Positions 8,276 to 17,635 are shown, counted from the stretch's first letter. The stretch: DNA of 64,000 bases from Methylocella sp. (GCA_037200525.1 JBBCGG010000001.1:2274501-2338500); one strand, 5' to 3'. Program-made: numbers and translations. Notes: generated by a model not told the origin, from the sequence alone.

Positions 8276-8619
8276 CCGACTCAGAAAACCTGCTGAAATG
8301 GCTTCCGACCGAAATGGGCGGCCTGGAGGGCGGCCCTATCCAACGTGTGGAGCACGAATATGCGCCCTGGGAAAAGCGCTGTCACGCGTTATCCGTTCTT
8401 CTCGACATTCACAAGATCATCAGCACTGAAGAAAAGCGCCGCGGGGTCGAGAGTCTCGGGTCCGAAATTATTGGTAAGCTGACTTACTACGAACGATGGA
8501 TAGTCGCCTTTGCCAACATCCTGTTTCAGAAGCAGATACTCACGCCCGAGGAGCTGTCAAAAAAGATGGCGGAAGTAGAGGATCGTCATTTGGGTCACGC
8601 GCATGGCGCTCATGGTTGA
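8272..8619 (+). CDS. Nitrile hydratase beta N-terminal-like protein (thiocyanate hydrolase beta type) or activator
   Basis: 115 residues matching the helical N-terminal half of nitrile hydratase beta subunits: MGGLEGGPI near the start, PWEKRCHAL, the YYERWIVAFANIL helix and LTPEEL. The C-terminus is His-rich (HLGHAHGAHG). The metallochaperone-like activators of this enzyme family (P15K, p14K, NhlE types) share the same fold, so this gene could be the missing beta half, an activator, or serve both roles. It starts inside the stop codon of the catalytic subunit gene (ATGA, 8272-8275), indicating coupled synthesis. In Thiobacillus thioparus the N-half gene comes first; here it is last. Confidence 0.75.
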   Translation: MTDSENLLKWLPTEMGGLEGGPIQRVEHEYAPWEKRCHALSVLLDIHKIISTEEKRRGVESLGSEIIGKLTYYERWIVAFANILFQKQILTPEELSKKMAEVEDRHLGHAHGAHG

Positions 8620-9199
8620 ATGATTTCCAGAGCGATGGCGCACTGGCGTCGTTGCCCGGGGGAAGGGGGCCTAGAGGTCGCGGTCGGAGGCCGGTCATTG
8701 TTCGCCAAAGCGCAACTCTTGGGGGCCTGCGTGCTCGTGCCGCTAAGGATTCGCCCTGAGATGGGCCACGGCCATTAGCGTCACGATCGACCAGACTCGC
8801 AAATTCTCCAGGCCTTGAGCGTCCGGGCCGCCGGCGGGCTTCTTGCGTCTGCGGCCATGGCGTTGGCGTCGATCTGGCTTACGGGACCGTGTGCAGCCCT
8901 GCAGGCGGCGGACAGCATCGCAGCAAAACCGCGAAAACCGCGAAAACCGCCGCGGCATCGCGACGCAAAAACCTGCGCTGCGGCGAAAGAAACAAGAAGC
9001 CGCCCAGAAATGCGTCGCGGCAGTTGCAAAACCCTTTTGACGCTGGTAGCTCAGCGAGCAATTGACGAGCGCATAGCCGATTTAGAGCAACTCATTTGCA
9101 ATCGGAGGGTCTGGGGTAAAAAAGCGAGTTGGATCATGCGCTTAAGGTTCGCGCGATCCGATCAAATACCGAACGGGCACCGGAATCGGTGTTCATAGG
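8620..9199. other. Gene-poor stretch between the nitrile hydratase-like operon and tRNA-Thr
   Basis: No separate nitrile hydratase maturation gene follows the operon. A possible small exported protein can be pieced together on the plus strand from 8857 (signal-like MALASIWLTGPCAALQAAD) to 9040 (ending CVAAVAKPF), but only by assuming a frameshift near the short repeat at 8925-8951. I do not regard it as an intact gene. Confidence 0.3.
8925..8951. repeat. Three tandem copies of a 9-bp unit (AAAACCGCG)
   Basis: Units at 8925-8933, 8934-8942 and 8943-8951; the last differs in its final base. In one frame it encodes Lys-Pro-Arg repeats. Such repeats are prone to slippage. Confidence 0.7.
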
Positions 9200-9274
9200 G
9201 CCGGCGTAGCACAGCGGTAGTGCAGCGGTTTTGTAAACCGAAGGTCGGGAGTTCGATCCTCTCCGCCGGCACCA
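9200..9274 (+). tRNA. tRNA-Thr (anticodon TGT)
   Basis: A full cloverleaf can be drawn. The acceptor stem is GCCGGCG (9200-9206) with CGCCGGC (9264-9270), the D arm is GCAC..GTGC, the anticodon loop is TTTGTAA with TGT at its centre, and the T arm is GGGAG-TTCGATC-CTCTC. A9271 is the discriminator and CCA (9272-9274) is genome-encoded. It reads ACA codons. It stands alone, with no evidence of an integrase or of a duplicated 3' end elsewhere in the window. Confidence 0.93.
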
Positions 9275-9527
9275 TCTACCTTCCTTCGGGCCGAGCCCGA
9301 CGTCAGCAGGATAGTTCGGGCTGCCAAGTCATCGTCGTTCTGGCTGGAATGCAGAACCTCCTGCGGCTCCAGACGTAGCAGCGTCGGGAACTGGACTTCC
9401 CCGGCTACGATACCAAGCTAGAGCGGCTGCTGGCGTGATTTACTTGCGCTTATCGAGTTCAACCACCCCAAGTCCATTTAATTAGCGCGGCTTGAATTCG
9501 CTTAGCGCTTGTTGTGCAGCATCTCAA
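9275..9527. other. Non-coding stretch downstream of tRNA-Thr
   Basis: Short ORF-like pieces exist but none resembles a known family. The stretch ends in the hairpin described next. Confidence 0.4.
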
Positions 9528-9557
9528 GGACGGCCGTGCCTACAGGCACGGCCGTTC
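9528..9557 (-). terminator. Strong hairpin downstream of the phospholipase C gene
   Basis: ACGGCCGTGCC (9530-9540) and GGCACGGCCGT (9545-9555) form a perfect 11-bp stem with a four-base loop, 39 bases beyond the stop codon of the minus-strand phospholipase gene. The T tract is short (CCTT), so it may act in both directions or as an mRNA-stabilising stem. Confidence 0.55.
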
Positions 9558-10320
9558 CTCTCTTCTCAAGGGCTTGCGCGACGAAGCGCCTGTTCTCAGG
9601 CCTTCAGGGTCACCAGACCGCCCATCGCCGGATCCGACATGCTGTCGCGTCCGGTCTCGACATGGCCGGCCAGGCGACGCTGGAAGCTCGGGTCCTCCGC
9701 GACCGTGACGACCACGTCGTACCAGCCTTCGAAACGGTCAAGCGGCAGCTGGAAGTCGCCATGCCCCTCCGGAGGAAGCACGCGGTGGGCCTTCTCGCCC
9801 GTGTACGCATCAAGCAAGGTCACGCTAGCGATCCGCGCGCCAGCATTCCGGACCGACAGTGAGAACGAGCCGTTGTCGTCGAATCCGTGTTCGCGTTCGG
9901 AATGGGCATCGACCGCCACGGCGCCCGAGCCAACGCTGCCCTTAAAGTGGCGCGTGAACCCGTTCGGGCCGTAGACGGTCAGGTCGTATGAGCCAGAGAC
10001 CGTCCAGCTTCCCGACAGCTGCTTGCCGGCCTCGACCGTGTAGGTCCGGACCGGATCGGTGGTTTTGCCAGAGCGCACTTGGAACACTGCACCCGCGCTG
10101 CCGCTGTTGACGAAGCGCAGTTCGACCGTGTTGGTGAAAGCCCGGACCGCGCTGTAGACGTCCAGCTCGTAGGGCAAGGCGCGCGCCGGGCGGACGCCCT
10201 TTTCCTGCGGCGGAACGCCGATGATCACGTTGTTCGCCGTAAGATTGACGTTCGGCGGATTGACGGCGCCGGAAAGCTCTCCGATCGAAGGCAGGAAGTG
10301 CGTGGTGGACGGTAGATCTA

Positions 10321-11153
10321 GGCTCAGGACTCATTGATTGAGATAGAAGAGGACGGCGGCTGCGATGCAGATGGCGGAGAAGAAGGTGTGGGCGCATCGA
10401 TCATAGCGGGTTGCGATGCGCCGCCAGTCCTTGAGCTTGGCGAACATGTTCTCGATTTTGTGACGCTGGCGGTAGAGCGTCTTGTCATAGGCAATGGGAA
10501 GCTTGCGGCTTCTGGTTGGCGGGATGCAGGGCTCGACGCCCCTGGCCTTCAGCGCGGCGCGGAACCAGTTGCTGTCGTAGCCCCTGTCGGCGATCAACAT
10601 TGAAGCGGGCGGTAAAGCCTTGAGCATCAGCCGCGCGCCCTTGTGGTCGCTCATCTGGCCCTCCGAGAGCAACATGACGAGGGGCTTGCCGGCGCCGTCG
10701 CAAACGACGTGGAGCTTCGAGTTCAGTCCGCCTTTCGTGCGCCCGATACGGCGGGGAAGAGCCCCTTTTTGAGCAGGCTCGCCGCTGTGCGATGCGCCTT
10801 CAGATGCGTGGCGTCGATCATGATGCGCTCGGGCTTTGGACCTTCGCCAGCGAGCGCGGCGAATATGCGGTCGAAGACGCCGAGCCGGCTCCAGCGGATG
10901 AAGCGATTGTAAAGCGTCTTGTGCGGCCCGTAATCCTTGGGCGCATCTTTCCATTGCAGGCCGTTGCGGATCACATAGACGATTCCGCTGACCACCCGAC
11001 GGTCGTCAACCCGCGGAACGCCATGCGACAGAGGAAAATGCGGCGCAAGCCGCGCCATCTGCCGCTCGCCCAACAAAAACAAATCACTCATCCCAGCCTC
11101 CCCATGCGGAGACCAGGAATCACATCTCAGGCAAATTTAATAGGTCCTGAGCC
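10321..11153 (-). mobile_element. IS5-family (IS427-like) insertion sequence, copy 1 (833 bp)
   Basis: The element begins GGCTCAGGAC and ends GTCCTGAGCC, with imperfect terminal inverted repeats, and is flanked by TA on both sides (target ...GATCTA/TAGATC...). It lies inside the phospholipase C gene. A second copy with matching translations in every frame lies at 36364-37196, suggesting recent transposition. The transposase is read on the minus strand in two overlapping frames. Confidence 0.92.
10331..11091 (-). CDS. IS5-family transposase, orfA and orfB joined by a -1 frameshift (copy 1)
   Basis: OrfA (11091-10723, 122 aa, MSDLFLLGERQMARL...) carries the helix-turn-helix DNA-binding part and the first catalytic Asp (MIDATHLKAH). 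OrfB continues in the -1 frame to 10331 with RRIGRTKGGLNSKLH, the second Asp (LIADRGYDS) and the C-terminal Glu region (RHKIENMFAKLKDWRRIATRYD). Reading switches within AAAAAGGGGC in the KKG codons of orfA, a plausible slippery site. Together they form a DDE transposase of the usual IS427-group length. Confidence 0.9.
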
Positions 11154-12815
11154 TAGATCGACCGTCTTGTCGTTCGGGTTCTTGAAGTTGAACACGGACG
11201 TCAGGTCGCCGCAGACGGCGCGGCGCCAGGGCGAGAGGTTGCGCTCGTGGACCCCGAAACGCTTCTCGATGAACTGGATCACCGAGGTATGATCGAAGAC
11301 CTGCGAGTTCACATAGCCGCCCTTGCTCCAAGGCGAGATCACGAGGCACGGCACGCGGCTGCCGAGACCGATCGGGCCGTTCGGCGTCGAGGTCGTGACG
11401 ATTTCGAGGCTGTAGTCGACCGTCGACGCGCCGAGGTCGGGCGCAGCGGGGAACGAGGACGTCGCCGGCGGCGAGGGCTGAACGAGGTGGTCGAAGCTGC
11501 CGTCGGCTTCGTCATAGTTGACGATGAAGACCGTCTTGCTGAACAAGTCGGGCTTCGACACTAGGATGTTGAGCACCTGAGAGATGTACCAGGCGCCATA
11601 ATTGTTGGGGAAGGAGGCGTGCTCGCTGTATCCGGCCGGCGCGACCAACCAGGTGACCTGGGGCAGCGTGCCCTTCTTCACGTCTTCCTTGAAAGGTTGG
11701 AGCAGGCTTTCGGCCCAAGCCTCCCACGCCGGGGCCGGCGCGCTCGCTGGAGGTTGGGTGGAGGTTATCTGCGTCCCGGTGCAGGCGTTGTCGAAGAGCG
11801 AGGTTCCGGTGCGCGCCGCCGCGTATTGGGCGAAATAGAGCAGCGAATTGTCCGTGAAGTTGCCGTCGAAATTGTTGGCGGGCGACCCGTCGCCGAAGTC
11901 CGGCGCGAAGGTGGCGCCTTCGAGTCCTGATAGATCCGCCAGGTCACGCCCGCCTTGTCCAGCACCTCGGGCAACGTCTCCCACGCCAGATAATGGCCGA
12001 GGGGGCTAAGGCCGTTGTCGGTGATCGGGCCCGAGCCGAAGCCGTCCGTGCCCTTCGCGCCGAGATAGTTGACGTTTCCGACGGAGCCGGTCCACAGGTA
12101 ATAGCGATTGGGATTGGTCGGGCCCATGATCGAGCTATAGTAGTTGTCGAGCACAGTGAAGGCGTCGGCCAGCGCGTAGTGATAGGGAATGTCGTCGCGC
12201 GTGAAATAGCCCATCGCCAGCGGGCCCTTCTGGATCGCCCAGTTGTCATATTGCCCAAGGTTCCAGGCGAGGTGCGTGCCTTCCCAACTGTGGTCGGTTC
12301 CGCCGATGTAGGTGAAGCCGAGGGTCGTGAGCCCGGGGCTGATTTTCGAGGGATCGATACGGAAGGGCGGGATCACGGGAACGCTATTCGCCGGGCCGCC
12401 GAGATTGCCGGAATTGGCCGGCACGCCGAAGCCGGCGCCCGCCGGCTGCAGGAACACCGAGGCCTTGACGGCGCCGCCCGACTGAAGCGGCAGATTGATC
12501 TGGACCGCGCGCGGATCGGCAAAGCCGCGCACCCCGCGCAGCGTGCCGAAGTGATGGTCGAACGGACGGTTCTCTTGCATCAAGATCACGATATGCTCGA
12601 CGTCCTTGATGGTGCCCGTGCGGGTTGTTGGCCGGGATCGCAAGCGCCTTCGCGACGCTGGAGTCGAGCGTGCTGGCCATGGCGCCGGTTCCCAGCATTT
12701 GCAGGAATTGACGGCGATCGGTACTGTTCATCGGATTAAGTCCCCCAGGTGCAATATTGCGTGATCTGCATAGAAATTTGTCATTGCGGAGTGATGAAGC
12801 TAAAGCTAAGGAACT

Positions 12816-14831
12816 GTGATTGAGCTTCATCATTGCGAATCCGAGGCGGACCCCGCCGCCAGCGAGTTGCGCCGCATCGACGAACTCACGCGGGGTCGTC
12901 GGCACGCCGAGGCGCTGGCGGCCGCCAGCGCGCTGCTGCAGCGCGCCCCGTCGCAACGGGCCGCGCTGTATTGGACGGCGCTAAACCAGCGGCTGCTCGG
13001 TCAGGCGAAGGATGCGCTCGCGACGCTAGACGCGTTTGAGCGGGCGCATCCGAACTACAGCCTCCTTTTTCAAGAGCGGGGTCATTGCCTCGCGGCGCTG
13101 GGCGACCCCTCGTCCGCCATCGCGTCTTTCGAACGCGCGGTCGCGCTCAATCCGGCCCTGGCGCCGAGTTGGGGGATGCTGGAGCGACTGCTGAGCGCGG
13201 CCGGCGAGCCGCAGAGGGCGAGCGTCGCGGAGCAGCGCCTAGCGAAGCTGCAGGAGCTGCCGCCCGCGATCGTCGAGGCGGGCGGCCAATTCTGCGACGG
13301 CGAGCTTGCTGCGGTGGAAAATCTTCTGACAAGTCACATCATCAGAGAGGGAAGGCATGTCGAGGCGCTGCGCCTGCTTGGGCGGGTCGCGCAACGGCGC
13401 GGCGCGGCGGATCGGGCCGAGGAGCTTTTTCGCGAGGTGGTCGACGCTGCGCCGGGTTACGCTGACGCGCGGTTCGATTACGTCAGCATTCTAATAGAGC
13501 GCCAGAAATATCCGGCGGCGCTGGAGCAAGTCGAGCACCGGCTGCGGACCGCGCCGTCTGACCCCGAGGCCCGATTTTTTCGCGCCACCATACTCGCGGG
13601 CCTCGGACGCCACGACGAGGCGATCCCAATCTTCAGCGAGCTGCTCTCGCAGACGCCGCAGCGCAATCACCTGCGGATCGTGTTGGGCCACTCGCTGAAA
13701 GCGCTGGGCCGGAACAATGAGGCCGTGCAGGCCTACCGAGACGCAACCAGCGGCCAGGCCGACATCGGCGATGCTTACTGGAGCCTCGCCAACCTGAAGA
13801 CCTATCGTTTCAGCGACGACGAAGTCGCGCGCATGCGGGGCCTTGAGGCGCTATCTCGCCCGGGACTACCGGATCGCGCACACCTTTGCTTCGCGCTCGG
13901 AAAGGCGCTGGAAGATCGAGGCGACTACGGTGGGTCCTGGGCATTTTACGAGCGCGGCAATTCGCTGATGCGGGCGAAGAGCGGCTACCGTCCTGAGGCG
14001 ATTGAAGGCGCCGCCCGCCGCCTTCTCGAGGTATGCAGCGAGGAATTCTTCGCCGCCCGCACCGGCGCCGGCGCAGCGGCTCGCGACCCGATCTTCATCG
14101 TTGGGCTACCACGTTCGGGCTCGACGCTGCTCGAACAGATCCTGGCCTCGCACCCGGACGTCGACGGCACGCAGGAATTGCACGACATCCCTCGCATCAT
14201 TTCGGAATTCCAAGGACAGGGATCAAACGGCCGCGGTGCGCGCTACCCGGACCTGCTGCGGGACCTCGATCCACTCCTATTCGAGCGCCTCGGGGACCGC
14301 TACCTGGACGAGACCCGTGTCTATCGACGCGGGCGGCCGCGTTTCATCGACAAGATGCCGAACAACTTCCGGCACATCGGCTTGATCCACCTGATGCTGC
14401 CGAATGCAACGATCATCGATATTCGACGCGAGCCGATGGCCTGCTGCGTCAGCAACCTAAAGCAGCTCTATGCGAGAGGACAGGAGTTCTGCTACGGAAT
14501 CGAGGAGATCGCACGGTATTACCGGACGTATCTGGAGTTGATGCGTCACTGGGATCGCGTCCTGCCGGGGCGGGTGCTTCGGGTCAGCTACGAGGACCTG
14601 GTCGAGGACCTCGGCGCCAGCGTGCGCCGGATTCTTGCCTATTGCGGACTCGAATACGACCCGGCATGTCTGGCGTTTCACCGCAGCCAGCGCGCGATAA
14701 ACACCCCCAGCTCAGAACAGGTGCGCCAGCCGCTCTTCCGTGAGGGAATCTCCCAGTGGCGGAACTATGATCCCTGGCTAGATCCGTTAAGGAAGGCGCT
14801 GGGCGACGCAATCGTTCGCTACCGCGATTAG
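12816..14831 (+). CDS. TPR-repeat protein with C-terminal sulfotransferase domain
   Basis: The 671-residue product has roughly ten tetratricopeptide-like helical repeats over residues 1-390. These are followed by a sulfotransferase domain whose PAPS-binding loop reads VGLPRSGSTLLEQIL at about 429-443, with later motifs DKMPNNFRHIGLI, IIDIRREP and RVSYEDLVED. Proteins of this layout resemble bacterial relatives of tyrosylprotein sulfotransferases and would transfer sulfate from PAPS to a protein or glycan; the target here is unknown. There is no signal peptide. The start is GTG at 12816 with AAGGAA upstream. The gene is divergent from the dead phospholipase C gene, only 84 bases away. Confidence 0.85.
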   Translation: MIELHHCESEADPAASELRRIDELTRGRRHAEALAAASALLQRAPSQRAALYWTALNQRLLGQAKDALATLDAFERAHPNYSLLFQERGHCLAALGDPSSAIASFERAVALNPALAPSWGMLERLLSAAGEPQRASVAEQRLAKLQELPPAIVEAGGQFCDGELAAVENLLTSHIIREGRHVEALRLLGRVAQRRGAADRAEELFREVVDAAPGYADARFDYVSILIERQKYPAALEQVEHRLRTAPSDPEARFFRATILAGLGRHDEAIPIFSELLSQTPQRNHLRIVLGHSLKALGRNNEAVQAYRDATSGQADIGDAYWSLANLKTYRFSDDEVARMRGLEALSRPGLPDRAHLCFALGKALEDRGDYGGSWAFYERGNSLMRAKSGYRPEAIEGAARRLLEVCSEEFFAARTGAGAAARDPIFIVGLPRSGSTLLEQILASHPDVDGTQELHDIPRIISEFQGQGSNGRGARYPDLLRDLDPLLFERLGDRYLDETRVYRRGRPRFIDKMPNNFRHIGLIHLMLPNATIIDIRREPMACCVSNLKQLYARGQEFCYGIEEIARYYRTYLELMRHWDRVLPGRVLRVSYEDLVEDLGASVRRILAYCGLEYDPACLAFHRSQRAINTPSSEQVRQPLFREGISQWRNYDPWLDPLRKALGDAIVRYRD

Positions 14832-15265
14832 CGCAGCGGCGGAATTGCTTATCACGTCGTCTTGCGGCGGAGCGACATAGTCACCCGCAAGCAAGAGAAA
14901 GTCATCGCAAAAAAAGCAGTGCAAGCTTACCCGAAAATCTGAGTTTGAGCCGTTACCGGCGATCCGTAAAGAACAAGCTGAAGGAGGCCGCCATGGAGCC
15001 GTCAGGCGATAATCGCTTTTCCAACGAATGGGTTGGAAGACATCCCCGTTTTATTCCGTGCCCAAGTCTAATTAACTAGCGTTAGGCGATCTCAGATTGT
15101 AATTAGAATAACTACATTGAACAAATTTTCGATTTACATGATTATTGTTTCCTATTATCGATTCAATACATAAGCAAGCCAGCCAGCGAAAACAACCTCG
15201 TCGCAAGCCAGCCAGCGTCTCACACTTTCAAGAGGCTGGATCATGTCAGTCGCACGAGCGCGGCC
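14832..15265. other. AT-richer leader region before the TonB receptor gene
   Basis: A well-placed AAGGAGG precedes a 28-codon ORF starting at 14993 (MEPSGDNRFSNEWVG), which I cannot identify. From 15070 the sequence becomes AT-rich, as expected for an iron-regulated promoter, but I could not recognise a clear Fur or Irr box. No other gene is visible. Confidence 0.35.
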
Positions 15266-16735
15266 GTGGTGACCGTCGCGACTTTTTTCGCCATAGCGCC
15301 GGTTCGAGGACAAACGGTGCCGAGCTCGCCTCAAGGATCAAATCCCCCTGAACCCGCAGCTTCGGCGCCCGATTCTGCGTCGCAGGCGGCGACGCAGAAT
15401 CCGGGTCTGAGCAGCGTAATTTCTCTCGATCAGATAACGGTGACGTCGACGAAAACAAACGAAGAGGTGATCAACGCTCTCGCCGCATCTAGCGTTGTCG
15501 ACACATCGCAGATCGATATTTTGCAGCCCTCGAAAATGTCCGGAGTGTTGCAGGACATTCCGGGCGTCACCACGCGGGAAAGTCAAAACGATCCGGGGCA
15601 ATCGGTCAACATTCGCGGGTTGCAAGATTTTGGGCGCGTCAACATTCTGCTCGACGGCGCGCGGCAAGACTATCAGATCTCAGGCCATAACGCTAACGGA
15701 ACCTATTATCTCGATCCGGCTTTCGTTGGCCGGGCCGACGTCACCCGCGGACCGGTGTCGAACGTCTATGGGTCAGGCGCGATCGGCGGAGTTGTTTATT
15801 ACACGACGAGAGGGGTCGATGACGTCCTCAGCCCCGCTCAGAATTATGGCGCGTCGCAGACGACGGGCCTAGGCTCGAACGGCCAGGAAATTCTGACCAG
15901 CACGTCAGGCGCCGCCCGGCTCGGGACCATCGCCGATCTCTATGGGCAATTCGTCTATCGCGGCATCGCTTCCTATTATGACGGCCTCGATACGAAGATC
16001 GCGGACACCGGAAGCACGCTCGCGGGCGGTCTGTTCAAACTCAACTTCCGTCCCATCGACGGCCAGCAGATCATCTTCACCGCAATGACGCAGGATTATA
16101 ATTTCGCCAACAACGGGACGAGCGATGTAGGCGCCCGCTGAGGCGACTACGTTACGACCAATAATTTCACGCTGGGCGCCACATTCAGCAGGCCCGATCT
16201 GCCATTGGTCGATTTAAGCGCCAAGGTCTATTACACAACCACCGAGAACAGACAAACGTCAATCACCCCGGACGCGACCTACAGCGCCTTAGGAGTGGTC
16301 CCCGGCGATCCGCTCGCGGATTCCATGTCGACGGTCGGTTTCGACGTTCACCATACGTCCCGCTTCTTGACGGGACCGTTCAGCCACGAACTGACCTATG
16401 GCGGCGACAGCGCGTGGGATCACGTTAGCACGTTCGACGATGCGGGAGGATTTATCTCGGCGCTCACGCCGTCTGGATCGAGGCGGCTCTCGGGCGCCTT
16501 CGTTCAGGATCAGGCGGGCTACAATGGCTGGCTAAGGATCATCGGCGCCCTGCGCTATGACGACTATAGTCTGCAAGGCGGAAGCCTACATACCGGCGGG
16601 TCGCATCTGTCGCCGAAGCTCACCATCGGCATCACGCCAATCCAAGGCTTTGAGATCTACGGGCTCTATGCGGAAGGTTATCGCGCGCCTTCCATAACCG
16701 AGACGCTTATCAAGGGCGTCCATCCCTTCCCGGCG
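15266..16735 (+). pseudogene. TonB-dependent receptor (haem/haemoglobin type), nonsense-mutated and 3'-truncated
   Basis: The start of the outer-membrane receptor is clear: signal-like ATFFAIAPVRG, a TonB-box region (ISLDQITVTSTKT), and a plug domain with VLQDIPGVTTRESQ, QSVNIRGLQDFGRVNILLDG and VYGSGAIGGVV. An in-frame TGA stops the frame at 16139-16141, after which barrel sequence continues in the same frame up to YAEGYRAPSITETLI and HPFPA (ending 16735). There it abruptly joins a truncated transposase gene, so the last third of the barrel is gone. The initiation codon is uncertain: GTG at 15266 is in frame, while the ATG at 15243 meets a stop after nine codons. Normal receptors of this class exceed 650 residues. 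No ABC or TonB partners are nearby. Confidence 0.88.
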
Positions 16736-17074
16736 GAGTCCCCCTTTAGCGCCGGCTGCGCAGTGATGCGCCCGGACAACGGTCGAGTCGATCATCTGAA
16801 CGCTCTCGCCGACGCCCTCGGTCTCGTTCAGGGCGTCTAGAAAGAGTTCCCATAATCCGGCGAGCGTCCAGCGCCGGAACTGCCGGTAGACCGACGACCA
16901 CTTGCCGAAATGTTCGTGCAGATTCCGCCGCTGCGCCCCGGTGCGGGCGATCCAGAAAATTCCATCGAGAACAAGACGGTGGTCCTTCGGCCGTCGCCCG
17001 CTATGTGCACCGCGAACCGTCACGAAGGGCTCAAAACAGGCCCATTCCTCATCGCTCATCAATCCCCGAATCAA
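16736..17074 (-). mobile_element. Truncated IS5-family transposase fused to the receptor remnant
   Basis: From the ATG at 17074 the minus strand reads a typical IS5-type N-terminus (MIRGLMSDEEWACFEPF, then GRRPKDHRLVLDGIFWIARTG) as far as MIDSTVVRAHHCAAGAKGG. It then breaks off at about 16736 inside receptor sequence. The catalytic C-terminal half and one terminal repeat are missing. A deletion appears to have removed both the end of the IS and the end of the receptor gene. The outer IS end probably lies near 17090-17112. Confidence 0.85.
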
Positions 17075-17399
17075 GCCCGCCTCCTTGCCAAAGCGACCTT
17101 GAATCAGATCCTTGCCACGATGGGAATCCTATCCGTCAACAGGTCCTCGTCGCCCCAGCGGGGTGACATACGAAGGCTTCGAACTCAGTGCGTTGCGCAA
17201 GCGCTGGGCTAGGGCGTTGCGTCGCCTGTCGTCTCACAACGGGTCGTCCGCTGCGAGGAAGCGATGAACGGATTCTCCGATTCGGTTATGTCCGGCGCGG
17301 CGGTGAAAGGCAGCCAAGTGCCGAGGTCGTTCGCATCGACGATGCAGGCGTCATCCTGGCTTACTTCGCCGATCCGCTTCCCGGCGAAACGAGCGCAGC

Positions 17400-17547
17400 T
17401 AATGGCCTGCTCGACGCAGACGCGGCGACCGAGACCGCCTTGCGAAGCCGGGCGTTCTCAGCCGCAAGCTCCTTGAGCCGCTTGAGGCTGGCCGCGCTTC
17501 AGTCCGCCATATTCCTTGCGCCGCCGATAATACGCAACCTCCGTTAG
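17400..17547 (-). mobile_element. Remnant of an IS3-family orfA
   Basis: Read on the minus strand, this shows GLTEVAYYRRRKEYGGLK and, after a one-base shift, LKRLKELAAENARLRKAV, the leucine-zipper end of IS3-type OrfA. Nothing of orfB is left. The rest of the gap between about 17112 and 17635 shows no gene. Confidence 0.7.
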
Positions 17548-17635
17548 GCCTTCACGGAGGATCACTTTTCAGGGGAAAGCCATTCCCGCTGAGGAGAGGT
17601 ATAAACGCTAACTTTGCTTATGCTCGCTCGGCTCC

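Larger units (their letters stand above)
9596..12731 (-). pseudogene. Phosphocholine-type phospholipase C, broken by two frameshifts and an IS
   Basis: The Tat-type N-terminus (MNSTDRRQFLQMLGTGAMAS) begins at 12731. After one surplus base near 12621 the PF04185 phosphoesterase domain follows (VEHIVILMQENRPFDHHFGTL). A second shift near 11925 leads into the frame with TDNSLLYFAQY, IVNYDEADGSFDH and VPCLVISPWSKGG. At KTVDL the gene is interrupted by an IS (10321-11153). Beyond it, DLPSTTHFLPS and two C-terminal beta domains characteristic of these phospholipases continue to a stop at 9596. Removing the IS and one TA restores the frame exactly. The intact enzyme would be a periplasmic or secreted hydrolase of phosphatidylcholine or sphingomyelin. 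It is divergent from the sulfotransferase gene. Confidence 0.9.

Noticed and set aside
8815-9198. 127-codon frame starting with TTG before tRNA-Thr
   Set aside because: Only the signal-like first part looks coding; it crosses a tandem repeat, then becomes composition-driven and runs close to the tRNA.
9200-9274. tRNA-Thr as an integration site for an island
   Set aside because: No integrase gene and no repeat of the tRNA 3' end were found in the window.
11993-12739. 248-codon plus-strand frame
   Set aside because: Antisense to the phospholipase C pseudogene, with no independent support.
16139-16141. TGA in the TonB receptor read as selenocysteine
   Set aside because: No reason for selenocysteine in a receptor, no SECIS-like stem seen, and the gene is already truncated downstream; a nonsense mutation is simpler.
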